Source: Synanceia verrucosa (Eukaryota; Chordata; Actinopteri; Perciformes; Synanceiidae). Taken from it: DNA of 64,000 nt. The DNA is taken from NCBI GenBank assembly GCA_029721515.1, contig CM056561.1, positions 7,526,001-7,590,000 on the forward strand, given 5' to 3'. Shown here piece after piece: positions 35,101 through 46,700 of the stretch (the first letter of the stretch is position 1; each line of letters opens with the position of its first letter). Below the pieces are notes generated by a model. The model worked only from the letters and a program-made list of their open reading frames with translations, was not told the DNA's origin and did no database searches. Position numbers and translations under genes: made by a program.

Positions 35101-37425
35101 TCCTCAGTGGTGGGTTTCTATAGTTCTCCTCTTTTCACTGGCCTCCTGCCTCGTGCACAAGATACCAACCTCACACAGGTATACGACCTTTGACTGTATC
35201 CTTTCTCACAGTGAGATGTGACCAGAAAGAAGTGATGCTGTGTGTTTTCTCCTCATATCAACCTCGAAATTTCTCTTTGCAGATAATTGCAAACTGTGTT
35301 TCGCTGCTTATCCTGAGCTCAGCGCTGCCAGTCTTTTCACGCACACTTGGTAAGGATATTTACCAAGTAGGACATGTATTTATCAAAGACAACAGTCAAC
35401 ATTACATATTGATTCTTAGTGGGTTTTGAATATGTGCCTTGTGTTCACAGTGGAGGAATTTACTAGAAATTCAGGATTCATACTGTTTAGTATATTGTTG
35501 CTGCACTAACTGAAAAAACATTGTCACAGCTATTTTTCCTGGGGTCCAAAAATCAGATGCACATAGTGACAGTGCAAAAGAATAAGAATACAGAATAAAC
35601 AGCACACGACTAAAACAGATTACTTTTCAGAGTAAACCAGACAAGACAAAAATACAGAAATGACAAGCTCCTGATAATTCATATAATCAAAAAGGTCTGT
35701 CACTCTGCATTGCCCCCAGTTACAGTGAAATCATACAAGAAACAAATACATTAACTCTTTGAATTCCAGCCGTTTTTTTTTTTAAGTGCCTTCTGCCAGC
35801 GTTTTTGCCCAATTTCAGTCATATTTCTATACCCACAGAACATTTTGTACCATGTCTCTGAAAACACAGAGTAGCTCAAACGAAAGAAGAGACTGTATTT
35901 CATCTATTTTCTCATTTCATCTGTATTTTCATGAAAGAAAAAGTTTGTTGTTTTCCGTTCTTGTTTCGTCTGGAGGAGAGTAGAGGCCTCCATCCATCCA
36001 TCCATTTTTACCGCTTATCCTCATAGGGTCGCGGGGGGGGCTGGAGCCTATCCCAGCTGTCTTCGGGCGGAAGGCAGGGTACACCCTGGACAAGTCACCA
36101 CCTCATCGCAGGACACACAGAGACAGACAACCACTCACACTCACATTCACACCTACGGACAATTTAAATTAGCCATTTAACCATGCATGTTTTTTAGATG
36201 GTGGGAGGAAGTCTGAGTACCCAGAGAGAACCCACGCATCAGTGGCACTCAAACAGTTAAATTATATCAGAAGGTATTGAATAAGACAATTCAAATAAGC
36301 TCATGGAAAACAAATACTTGATGGAAAATGGTCCTTGTTCCTTGTGATTTGCTCTGGAAGTTGCATGGATTCCTTGTATAGTAACTGGAAAAATAATACA
36401 TGTTGACAAGTAGTGTATAGCACGTTATGTTTAGTATGTAGGATGGAATCAGGGCACAGCATTATGAAGTATCAAGAGTTTCTGATTCAACACATGTAGT
36501 TTTAGGAATGCCCACAAGAGGGCATCTGTATGCCATGAACACTGTAGCTACAGGTGAGGCCTGGCATGAGCAGTTCATTCACAAGTGAAACATTTTCTTT
36601 TGTGTCTGTTTCATCGTGTCAGGGATCACCCGCTTCGATCTGCTGGGAGACTTTGGTCGGTTTAACTGGCTTGGGAACTTCTACATTGTCTTCCTGTACA
36701 ACATGCTGTTTGCTGGTCTCACCTCTGCCTCCCTGATTAAGACAGTCACCTGGGCAGTACAGAGAGAGCTCATCCGTGCCTTCGGTCAGTCACACTTTCA
36801 TTTTTGTTTTTTTGTTTTTTTTTTGCAATAAGGTGAAAGTACTTTGTATTCATGTATTCTTCTGGTTGTGGGATCGTGTAGTGCTGCAATTCACTGCTAT
36901 CAGTAGCCATGTTATGGAGTTTTCCCACCTTCGGCCTCATTTCCCTGTGGGCTGGTCTCTCTTCCTCAGATAGAAAGAATACAATTCTTTCAGGAAAGTG
37001 TAAAGGGACAAGAGGAGAGTCGGGTCCCCTTGGGGACCTTCAGGCACACCGCCCTAGACCCCTCGCAGCACACAGCCTATACGCCTCCACCCAACACAAA
37101 CACTGCTCTTGCATGAGCACACCAAATACACACACACACACATAGAGTTCCCTTCCTTACAGTACAGATAGCATCTCTGCACCGTGGCAGCTCTCCTGCA
37201 CTTTCCCATTGCCCTCCAACTCACTTTTGTTCTGACTTTCATTTCGTCGAACCACTATTTTTGCAAGTTAAGTGCTCCAGCTTGTGTTTGTGTGTGTGTG
37301 TGTGTGTGTGTGATGTTGTGGTTCTCATGTTTTTTGCAGGTCTCCACAGACTACCGTTAACTGTGTCACGCTCCACCGTCCCCTTCAGACTTCTCCTGGC
37401 CAGTGGACTATCTAAAATCCAGTGA
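23153..37425 (+). CDS. lmbr1l: LMBR1-like membrane protein (lipocalin-1-interacting receptor homolog)
   Basis: This is a multi-pass LMBR1/LIMR membrane protein. Mammalian LMBR1L was described as a lipocalin-1 receptor and as a brake on Wnt signalling with GP78/UBAC2. Coding exons: 23153-23215, 30209-30293, 32354-32387, 32728-32867, 33337-33440, 33524-33647, 33737-33805, 33894-33958, 34073-34145, 34232-34321, 34430-34506, 34603-34680, 34774-34847, 35088-35178, 35283-35349, 36623-36784, 37340-37425. All are in frame and give 493 residues (about 489 in human). Family blocks include SVREQLFHNRVRETI, SNEVLL, WLNGSLIHGLWNLVF, FLMPFAYFFTESEGFAGSRK, YLMVSSVVGFYSSPLF and FDLLGDFGRFNWLGNFYIV. The first membrane segment is about residues 22-41. 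SLIHGLWNLVF and FTESEGF run the same way in LMBR1, but synteny and N-terminus favour LMBR1L. Intron 13 has U12-type sites. Intron 1 (7 kb) is full of repeats. Confidence 0.95.
25015..25535 (-). mobile_element. Truncated non-autonomous inverted-repeat element (copy 1)
   Basis: Read on minus from 25535, the sequence (ACTAGAGCCAGGTATCGTTC, then CAATAAATTATTTTTGTA) tracks the plus-strand copy at 28394-29134, including the shared GGCTGGAAGAGCTGGGAGCAC block. Similarity fades near 25015, before the other terminal repeat, so this copy is truncated. Inside is a GAT-repeat expansion at 25315-25340. There is no transposase frame. Confidence 0.7.
26517..27325. mobile_element. Palindromic non-autonomous DNA element in lmbr1l intron 1
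   Basis: The outer ends resemble each other in opposite orientation (GGTTCACACCACACGA on the left; TCGTGAAGTGTGAAC on the right). Inside, arms of about 50 bases at 26669-26718 and 26889-26938 are inverted copies, about 45 of 50 identical by eye, carrying GGTCCAGTCAGCC and CTGGTCAAATGAGCC. There is no transposase. A 132-codon plus-strand frame across it has no family signature. The texture is that of a MITE-like nested palindrome. Confidence 0.6.
28394..29134 (+). mobile_element. Non-autonomous inverted-repeat element (copy 2, complete)
   Basis: The ends are imperfect inverted repeats: TAGGGCTGGGTATCG at the left and, reverse-complemented, GTAGGGCTTGGTACC at the right. The length is about 740 bases with no transposase frame and a TTA microsatellite near 28536-28563. 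It lies opposite in orientation to the truncated copy 2.9 kb upstream. Confidence 0.7.
34848..35087 (+). other. lmbr1l: U12-type (minor spliceosome) intron in lmbr1l
   Basis: The intron starts with GTATCCTTTT, the U12 donor consensus (RTATCCTTT). Near its 3' end is GTCCTTAAAA, close to the U12 branch consensus TTCCTTAAC, with the likely branch A at 35075, 12 bases before the acceptor. There is no polypyrimidine tract before the AG, again as in U12 introns. It joins exon 13 (ending two bases into a Phe codon) to YLMVSSVVG in exon 14. Confidence 0.85.
35988..36245 (+). repeat. Common teleost interspersed repeat, CATCCATC-headed
   Basis: The sequence opens with (CATC)n, then TTACCGCTTATCC, GGGTCGCGGGG, GGAGCCTATCCCAGCTGTC, TACACCCTGGACAAGTC, ACAACCACTCACACTC and GAGAACCCACGC, in the order of a very abundant fish repeat. 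I remember this family as a LINE-type 3' tail but am unsure of its class. It lies in lmbr1l intron 15. Confidence 0.75.
36512..36526 (+). promoter_or_regulatory. CTCF-like motif
   Basis: CCACAAGAGGGCATC fits the CTCF core, on the plus strand in lmbr1l intron 15 just upstream of exon 16. Binding is inferred. Confidence 0.4.
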
Positions 37426-39030
37426 CTTTTACTCTTCGCCACTGCCTCTTCTAACTGAGCCACTTCATATGTGCACCTATTGGATTAAAGGCATTTGCAA
37501 TTCAATTCCTTTGCCAGTTGGTAAATGGGTCAAGTCACCGTGTGCAAGGAGATCGTAGAAGGTGACGAGTCTGTCTGCACCGTGTCCAGCGGGAGCTCTG
37601 CTTGAAGCTGTTTTTAATCACCAATATATCAGGGTACACATTTAAGCAGTTATTAGACTGCAAAGACAAGTGCCGATGCAAGCAGTGAGCTGAGTCATGC
37701 TTACGACTGGAAAGGGGAAAAGGGATTTTAACTATATTGGCAGTCCTGCCATTCTGGACAATAAGAAACCAAAAAAAATCTGACAGATCCAGTGGATCGC
37801 TGCTCTTCAATGGACAAGTGAAACTCAGCAGAGTTATTTTCAAATATTACATTGTGAGTGTGATGTAATTTCCTCTTCCTGCTCCAGGTCGACTCAGTGC
37901 TCTCTCTTTCTCTGTGGCTTCCCCATGCTTCCCTCTCTTTGGTTGTACCACTATTTTAAGATTGGGAATCTTACATCCATGTGTTTCGTGGTCCAGTCTG
38001 CACCAGTGTTATGTTAGTTAATGGGAGAAAACAAACAGGACACAGGACCTTGTCTATCTATGGATCTGCAGGTTACACAGGGAATATAGTGAGGTAACCA
38101 TGGCAGCGCTGGAGCTCTTTTACTACTACAATTAAGAGCATTTTCTGTAGTGATTTATCACTAAGCAGGGTTTTTACTTTTGTAGATAACAGATTACTGA
38201 CTCTGAAGAGTACTCATTCATTGATGAAAATATACTCAAAGAAAGCTTTACAGTTTGTCTTATGCAGGACTTTTGAATGCCATGTGACACTCACTAGGAG
38301 TGTCTGCCTTTGACCAATCAAACTGTGAATTACTAAGAATTTATGTGGGGAAGTGCAATATTTCATAAGTAAACGCACACTTTTTAAACTTAACCAAAAA
38401 GATTTTTTCTAAATCTTTTGTATGGTTTCTTTTAATTTTCTGTGAAGTATTTTTGTTTCATCTCATTCCTCTTTGTTGGACATTTGATAAAAGCTTAGAA
38501 TAGTTTTGGAAGATTTGAAGTGAAGTGAATGTGACCATCAAACCATGCATTTTTTTTTTTCTGGGTTCAGTTTTTAGATTCTGATTACCTTAATTCTATT
38601 ACTTTTATCACCTATATGTCATCATGTTCTGTGTTTTGGTGACCTTGTGTCACTGTTTGCCTTTGCTGCTGTATCAGCAGGTTATAGCTGCTGGCCTGAC
38701 CAGCAGGGGACAGCGTCTCTCAAACCCTCTCAAGCACTCTGAGGTTTACTCATGTCACTTTTTCTGGGAATTTTCTTTTTGTTATTGGAACACAACATTT
38801 ATAATGTGCTGTTTTATCGTTATTTATGGGCATTTTGGGCCATACTTAATGCATTGAATCTTTAACAGTGATTAAAAATGTTGAATGTGACATAGATGAG
38901 ACAAAAAAATCTTTTGAGTTCTCAAAGATTTGGGAAAAAAATAGTGTGTATATTGTTTACTTGTGAAATGCTCTGATCTTTTATCAGTTTTATGAGCAGA
39001 AAGCAATAAAATCATGTTGTGTTTTTAACT
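37426..39030 (+). other. lmbr1l: Probable lmbr1l 3' UTR
   Basis: Non-coding sequence runs from the stop codon to a canonical AATAAA at 39005-39010, the likely distal poly(A) signal. An ATTAAA at 37484-37489 could give a much shorter form. No open frame of interest occurs. Confidence 0.5.
38700..38714 (+). promoter_or_regulatory. CTCF-like motif
   Basis: CCAGCAGGGGACAGC fits the CTCF core with one weaker position. It lies in the probable lmbr1l 3' UTR. Binding is inferred. Confidence 0.4.
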
Positions 39031-39970
39031 TCTCTGTGTCCTTTTGGATACTCATCAAGGAGACTTTTACCGTAAACGCTTTCTTTGATGCCGTTATGTG
39101 TTTGTTACAGTTCATAAACTCTAACTACATTGTGACTGATCTGCTGTGGGTGTGACTGGTGAGGCTGTCTGTCCTCTATGTCCCTCCACCCGTTCTTGCA
39201 CTTCTTTAATCAGCAGCAGAAGAAAGACATATTTTGGCCTGTCTATCAGCGGTACTCAGCCGAGACGCCACTACAGCCGTTGCCCACGCTTTCCCCGCTC
39301 TGATGCAACCGTCAGATTAAAAAAAACCCTGCAAATCAGGAGGAGAAGTGACAAAGTCCACTCACATTCACCCCCACGTCTTCCATCCCTTTTCCTTGCC
39401 TATTGTTCATTTCCTTATCTAATATTTCTAAAGTCAGTTCAAGAAAGCCCTGTCTCTGACTAATTTATCCCTCTTGATTTTTGTTTGCATTTCTTGTTTT
39501 GGTTTGTCAGATGTTTTAATTAAGCTTATTTGGTTTAGGTTTTGTTTTGCACTGTGCTTCCTTTGCTAAAAGGAAATGAACTTGCATGTCGCCGTAACAT
39601 TACTTGTGCAGCTGGAGACTGGATACTCTCTGAGGAAGTGTCATATAAGCCAGATATAAGGTGTGGGTGGATGAGGGAGAAAGAGGAGGGGGTTAGTGCA
39701 TGGTCAGAGTTGTTTTTTTTTTTTTCAGATTGATTAATGTTTGAACAAACAGACGATGCTGCAACTTGTGAGGTCAAGAGGTTGTGATTCTAAGGGACAA
39801 ATGCAATTACTATCCACTTTAATACTAGGGACATCCCTTTGGAAGCACATTAAGGCATTGTTGAATGGAGATACACCCCCCTTTAATATAACATAATGTA
39901 TCTAAATATAAAGAAGTTTAGAAATATATATGGGTCCTATGCATCCTTCTCCTTGAATTTAAAGAAACAC
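39031..39970. other. Intergenic, no gene supported
   Basis: There is no convincing coding frame. A T-run at 39712-39726 and otherwise unremarkable AT-rich sequence are all I see. Confidence 0.4.
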
Positions 39971-39974
39971 AGAG

Positions 39975-40225
39975 AATTGGATTTGGTGATTTCCCTTTAT
40001 TGCGGTACTGTATATTGTACATACACACAAATACTAAACAAATATGTGAAATTTGACCTCTGTATTTAACCGACGGTGGGCTGCTATACAAAGCACCTGC
40101 AGAATGTCTTGGTCAAGGACACAGCGTCATGCAGACAGTAGGAGCTGGGGATCAAACCCACAGCCTTGGGATTCAGGCACAACCCCTCTACCCAACTGAG
40201 CTACAGCAGCTACAGCAGACGCCCC
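39975..40225 (-). repeat. tRNA-derived SINE-like repeat
   Basis: On the minus strand the end near 40212 reads TGTAGCTCAGTTGGGTAGAG (RNA polymerase III A-box type) and, further on, GGTTTGATCCC (B-box type), as in tRNA-headed SINEs. The plus-strand portion GTCAAGGACACAGCG is part of a repeat common in teleosts. It is not an intact tRNA gene: no cloverleaf fits. Confidence 0.6.
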
Positions 40226-40229
40226 AGCG

Positions 40230-42950
40230 CGCACAGAGACAGCATATAACAAAAAAACCTCTAACATCCCTTAACATAAGATTTAACTGGGGAAACACTA
40301 GGATAGCACCTCTCCCTGCAGCAAAATATTAAGGTTGATAGCAGTGCAGTCAAAGTATCCCAGCAGTCCCATTGGGTAACACACTCCATTGGACTGGCTG
40401 TCGGGCATATCAGAGGCAAGGCAGGAGACGGGCAGCTTGCAATGGGATGAGATAGGCTATCTTTATTGTCAAAACATGAGAATGAAGAGGGGGAAAAGAC
40501 ACAGATTAGCTTTCCTGACAGTCGCACGTTTGAAGTTTGTGCCAAAGCGCATTAGGGGCTGTTATTCCCCCGTTTGTTCGCTCGCAAATGCAGAACCTCT
40601 CACAGGAAAAGGCGAGACTTGCCCGCTAATCAACTGATAATGGGTCACACTGTCCGCCATAGCTACCCACCACCCCGCATGCACGCTCACGGCACACTTG
40701 CTTCACACACTTGACTGCCGCCGGCCTTTGTTTCACTGCGTAACTGTGGCATGGATTCTTTGGGAGAAACCTGAAATATCACAATATTCAATTCAAGAAC
40801 TCTGTCAGCATATGTCACCTATACAATGTAAATGAGCTTTAGGTTCACAAAACAAGGTATAGCATCATACCTGACCTTTGACCTGCTTGTCTTGGACTAG
40901 GAAGTTCCACCCTTTTCACTCTATTGTCCACATCAGTGCAGCATCGCATCAATCTCTGCTCACTGGGGCTATTTTTCGAAGGCCAAATCAAGGCTGAGCA
41001 AAGCAACTTCATGTTGTGTGTGTGATACGCCTAAAGTCATCACATGACGTGTGGGGTGATAGGTGCATTCTTAAATGTGAAGCATGGCGAGTAACAGCCA
41101 ACACAAAGCCAATAATCATCCAATGTGTGCAGCCACATCGGCGTGCACCACCCTGCCTCTTCCTGCACTGATAACATGAGAGAGACAGTGGAATGGGCGG
41201 TGTGGTGGGCAGAAGGAAAGGATGCATGCCTGTGTGTGTTTGGGAGAGGGGCGGAAGGTGTTTGGTGTCAGTTCCTTGACTTTCCTTTTTCCCCACAAAC
41301 CCTTATGATGGCCTCCATCTGAGGAAGTGGATCCTGCAGTGTCAAGACAAACACTTGAGATGTCAAAGTCAGAGTTGCTTTAAAATCTAATTTCTGTTTC
41401 AAAATGACTGAATTCTTCAATAAATAAGAGATTTCCTTTTTTCATCCATGACTGTGTGTAGATGTACATTATTTGCCAATATTAGTGCTCTTGTCAGACA
41501 GACAACTCAACAGAAAATAAATCCTCATTTGCTGGTGTGTGCCGTATTTGACCACAGGCCCAGGTGTGAGCACATTTGGAAAGAACAAAGCAGGGTAGGC
41601 TAACCCAGGCAGGAAAGATCTCGTTTTCTACACCGTGGCTTTGCAGGAAGCTCAACCATTCACCCGGCCATGTACTCCCATCCTGAAATGGGGGAGTGAA
41701 ATGCTAAAAGCCAGAAGGAGGCAGTGGGAGGCAAGAGGATGGGGGCACCAAAATAAGAACTAATAAGAATGACTTTATGTCCATCTCCATCCCGCAGATG
41801 TTTGCTTCCTTCCTTTCCCTTTCATGTCAGATGGAAATCTCTTCTCTTATACGTCTTTGAAGAGAAATGTCGGCACGGGTAATTGTAGCTGTGAAAGTGT
41901 TTGTTGCTTTTCTTTGATTGAGTCATTCCCTGCATTTGTCGTGAAGGCTGATATCTCTCATCTGTGCTGCCTGGGCCAGACTTGAGCCTTCTTCCATGTT
42001 TATCATAAGGACAGGAAGATGCAGCTTCGCCTCCCCACCCCTCCCTACAACATCCTGGGATCTTCTGGAAACTTCCCTAAGAAGGATGTCTTTCCATGGT
42101 CATAATGGAGCTTGGTGACCTATGCTTCATCACTACGTGAAAGTGATGTTTTAGATCAGTCACAATATGGGAAATTCACAGGTGACGTTCCTCTGTGCTC
42201 ATTAGATAAGAGTGTTTTAGTAGCGATTAAATCTTGAAGCATCTCTAGCTAATATATATGCACTGACACAAAACTATGCTTACAAACATCCAGAAAGCAC
42301 GAAGCAGCTCTGTTGTGAGTGGGCTTAAGATTCCTTGAAACAAAGTCACTGTGAAAAAAACTGACCATGATGCATTGAGTCCTCAAGTGTTCCAGGAAAC
42401 TGCAGATAGGATGGTGACACACTCCGACCTTTTAATCTGCCATTAATTTAAGCTTCCGTATGTGATTACACATGTCAGAACCCTGAGACACACCGATGTC
42501 TTTCTTTCTCTGCTCCCTCTTTGGAATTATCTGACACATTTCTACGACTCTCCCAGCTATTGTTCTGAGACGGATAAAAATAATACGTTGGTCCAAGAGA
42601 GGTCTTGTGTGCACGGGGTCAAGGGGGGTCAGCCTGGCTCCCCAAACACAGGAAGGCAACACTGTAAGTCTTAGTCAGGGGGTGTCAAGGCTGGACTCTG
42701 GTGTTCCCTGGTGGACCCTCACTTTCAACTGGGGCTATTAATAACATCAGCACAGGGTCATCACAGTTGACGCTGCACTCTTGATGGGACATGCAAGGAC
42801 ATGTTCTTCAGTTGACATGAGTTTGTTTTAAATATACTGCATGTGTCAAATATAGGCTAATTGGTTTAACTTTGCAGTTTAACGTAGGAATATGGAATCT
42901 AGTTTTAAATATTTAATGGGGTGGAGGTGAGTCATTGTGTGAACACAGGC
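40230..42950. other. Intergenic region upstream of dhh, possible enhancers
   Basis: No coding sequence is supported. Sections near 40361-40760 and 41540-41700 are non-repetitive and fairly GC-balanced and include a SOX-type AACAAAG (about 41585). They could hold dhh regulatory elements, but nothing proves it. Confidence 0.3.
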
Positions 42951-42989
42951 AGGCTAATCATGTCCTTTGTAAGGTTGAATTGGAGGCGT

Positions 42990-43271
42990 GTGCTGTCGCA
43001 GTGAGAGCGCGCAGAGGAAGGGAGGGCAATCTTGTCCGGACGCTAATAAGACCCAATGGCTGGTGCAAGGTGGCCAGGAGCTCTGAATCACGACAGAGGA
43101 CGGTGGACGAAGGAGAGAAGGAGAAAAAAAAGGATATTTCTGGATGGACAAAGAGGATGGGAGCGCTACGGGAGCGTCCATAGGAAGTGCTGGGAGCCGC
43201 CGGGTTGTTGGTGTGCGTAAGTTCGTGCGTCTCCTCTCCTCCAAGGAACTGCGCAAAGAGAGAGAGAAGAG
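42990..43271 (+). promoter_or_regulatory. dhh: Candidate dhh promoter and 5' non-coding exon
   Basis: This GC-rich, purine-rich stretch ends in a consensus donor AGAG|GTAAGTGAG (exon edge 43271). A matching acceptor, T-tract then CATCATCAGCAG, lies at about 43579, directly before the dhh leader. The model is a non-coding first exon plus a short intron. The start site is not defined. Confidence 0.4.
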
Positions 43272-43591
43272 GTAAGTGAGTAGAAAGACCAGGAAAACAC
43301 CTGCGACGAGACGGGTATCTTTTGGAGGACCGATGGAGATGACTTTCAGCTTATAAGAAGCTTAGAAGCAGCTGATAACTGGAGAAATGTTATTTGCAGA
43401 AATCTTCTTATTTTTTACAGCTGATGACAAAGTTCAGAAGCTTTACATTTCAACCTATCAGATCATTAATAAACAGAACAACTTACTTTACAATGAAGCT
43501 GTTTTATCAGGAATACAATAAAAAAAGTCATCACATATCTAAATAATTTGTAAGGTTGTTTTTTTTTCATCATCAGCAGCTCTAATACCAC

Positions 43592-43719
43592 ATGACCTGG
43601 ACCACATGAATGGACCAGGATTTGACCCTCATTCACATGCTATCACACACCTGGACCTGGAGTATCGCTGCAGGCACTGTGAGCCACTAAATCCTGGGAG
43701 CCCCGACCCTCCCCAATGA
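43592..43719 (+). promoter_or_regulatory. dhh: Two upstream ORFs in the dhh leader
   Basis: uORF 1 (43592-43609) has five codons and ends in TGA. uORF 2 starts within it (ATG 43606) and runs 37 codons to a TGA at 43717-43719. Both handovers use ATGA: the uORF 1 stop overlaps the uORF 2 start, and the uORF 2 stop overlaps the dhh ATG at 43716. This arrangement could limit scanning to dhh or allow reinitiation. The effect is inferred. Confidence 0.7.
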
Positions 43720-46700
43720 AGCGGTCCTGGTGGGCCCGCCTGGCACAGCTCGGCCTGCTTACTGCGTGGACTTGCATATGGCTGGTCCAGGGATGTGGAC
43801 CGGGCCCCGGGTACGGCATCCGCCCCAGGCCCAGGAAACTCACAGCCATGCACTACAAGCAGTTTTCCCCCAACTTTTCAGAAAACAACCTCGGTGCCAG
43901 CGGGAGAGCAGAGGGCAAGATCACACGTAACTCTGAGCGCTTCAATGAACTTGTGTGCAACTACAACCCAGACATTGTCTTCAAGGATGAGGAGAACACC
44001 AACGCAGACCGCTTCATGACCAAGGTGAGACTTTAGTATGTTGTTGAATGGTTTGATACACTGGATCATTTGTTTCCAATAACCCACCGATGCATATAGT
44101 GACAGTTACATGGTAAGTACAATGAAACGGGCAGCCTGCAGATACAGCAGTCTGAATGATGCTTGAACCTTTTCAAGCCAATGACTCTGCTGGATGATTT
44201 ATTAACTGGATGATTCAAATGGAGGGCCAGGCATCAGTTTACAGCTCATACCCTGCCACCAACGAATGGCACCTCCAAATCAAATCATATAACCTCATTC
44301 ATTGTTTGCTGTACCTGCCCTTGCCAGGCTCTTAACACACACAAACAAATGTTCAACACAGAGTGTGTAAGTTTTAATCAAACTTCCCCTCCCTTTTCTT
44401 GAGATAAGAAGATCAGGATGTAATTCAACACTACCCCTAAAGAGAGTACCTTTCCTTTCAGGAACATTCCTTTTAATCGTTAACCAAACTCTTTGTTATT
44501 GGAAATCAAACTATTCCTATGACAGATTCTCATGGGCACTTAAACTGGAATTCCTTATTGTTTACTGGGGATAGGTATCCAAATTCAAATCTCACTCCCA
44601 GAGAAAACAATCAGTGGCCCAGAGATTTTAGATCTGCACATTCTGAACACCACACTGCTGAATTTCACCATGGGGTGTCTCGACATTCAGACGTCGCCCT
44701 GCTTTCTTTGGATGCTGCAACTTTCTGTGATTGTTTTTAGGATACAAATCTGTGTTCCTTCCCCTCCCTGAGTGATTGTATGTGATGGAAATCTGCGGTC
44801 TCATATGTGTGCCCTTGCTGATGCCCAGTTTGACTGTGTGTATGTACTCGTCTTTTGCCCAGATGTGAAAGACGCTCTTTGTGCGTCATTTGGAGACTCG
44901 GAGGGGTCGCCTATACAAAATTCTCGCATGCTGAAGTAATGGCACCGTCGGAAAAGCGACTATTGTAGTTCTGACAATGAAACGCCTCTCTTCAATGGCA
45001 TTGCAAGAAAAAATGTACCCAGTTTGTTTTCTGTCCCTCTCGCTTTCTCACTCTTGCTGTCACATTCCCAAGCCCGTGCCCATACATTCTTGCCCTCTGC
45101 CCTCTCTCTTTACTCCCAGCCTCAGCTTTCTTCTCACCCAACCATTTCTTCTCCCTCCATCTCTTCCACTCACACCCTCATCACTTTCTTTCCCAACCTT
45201 TTATTTTTATTTAGTTGCAAGATAAGATTTCTTCTGTCAGTTGTAGACTACAAGACCTGCCACATCACGAGTCACAAAAAAAAAAAAATCACGTTCGGGA
45301 GTATCACCACAGTTGCTAACCTCATCATTTTTCAGGCCTGCTATTTTGTGACAATGCTGACACAGTCCGTAACGTCGCGAGCCACGGGGGTGTTAAGAGT
45401 CACTGTGAGTGCACATTTCTGATCTTGGGTGAATCCAAAAAAGCTCATGCCTGGAACAATCTGGAGACAGTCTGGCAGAGAATGGCCTTGATTATTCTGT
45501 CACCCTGTCGAAAAGGCCAAGGAATGTGACAAACTGGCTACAGTAGCTTTGTTCTTGTACTCTGATTGTTGGAGCAAGGTTGAGATGGCCTTTAGCAAAG
45601 GAGAGAGGAATTGTGTGATGATGCCAGCAGACAACAATCATACCCTGCTGGGAGCCAGAGATGTTGTTGAAATTAATCATTTTTACTCTGAGATTCATTG
45701 AAATCAGTCTTAACACCAAGGTATGCAGTAGGCTCACACACTGTACATACTTCTAACTCTGTTAATAAATGATAATAAGTTGAGACAGACGTGCCCTTCG
45801 CTCTATATGGCACATGCTGCAAACAGAGTAACTAAAATGTCAGTGCCTTGAGTGTAAACTTTTTTTTAATATTATTTTGTACTATTATATCTAAAGAGTT
45901 CACAGTATAACACACAAAGTAATAACCCAACCCTTCCCCGACACACAATGCATTTTAAAATTAAAATAATAAACTAACAGAGGGATTACAATAAAGGTAA
46001 AGATAAACACTTAGAAATGCACCTTAACATTGTGTTATTCACATATATATTCCTACATATACATTTGTTTTTTTGAATTTTTGATTTTATTTTGTTGTAC
46101 CGTTCAATAACTTTAAGCAACAAAAGTATATTGTTTTGATTTTAGACTAAATGACAACCTGAATGGTTCGTACAGTATGTTCTGTGATCTTTGCAGATTT
46201 ATCAGTTAACACTCTTGTTCTGTTCCTAGCGCTGTAAGGACTGTTTGAACAGGTTGGCTATCGCGGTGATGAACCAGTGGCCAGGGGTGCACTTACGTGT
46301 GACGGAGGCCTGGGATGAGGACGGCCACCACCCTCCTGGCTCTCTGCACTATGAAGGCCGAGCTGTGGATATAACCACTGATGACAGGGAAACAGACAAA
46401 TATGGTCTGCTAGCCCAACTGGCTGTGGAGGCTGGCTTTGACTGGGTCCACTATGAGTCCAAATATCACATCCACTGCTCAGTAAAAGCTGGTAAGTCTA
46501 AGGAGGCAGTTGTCATAGAAGGTCATGCAGTTAACTCAAATGGCATCACTTCACTGGATGGTTATATCAAGGTATTTAAGACTCTTTCTGTGTTTTGTCA
46601 TCTTGGCTTTTCCTGCTGATCTTCCTGCAGATCACTCGGTTGCAGTGGAAAAAGGAGGCTGTTTCCCAGGCTGGGCCCGGGTGACTGTTGCTGGAGGGGT

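Noticed and set aside
40125..40212. Possible tRNA gene (A-box and B-box words)
   Set aside because: No cloverleaf or acceptor stem fits, and flanking sequence matches a common fish repeat, so it was called SINE-like instead.
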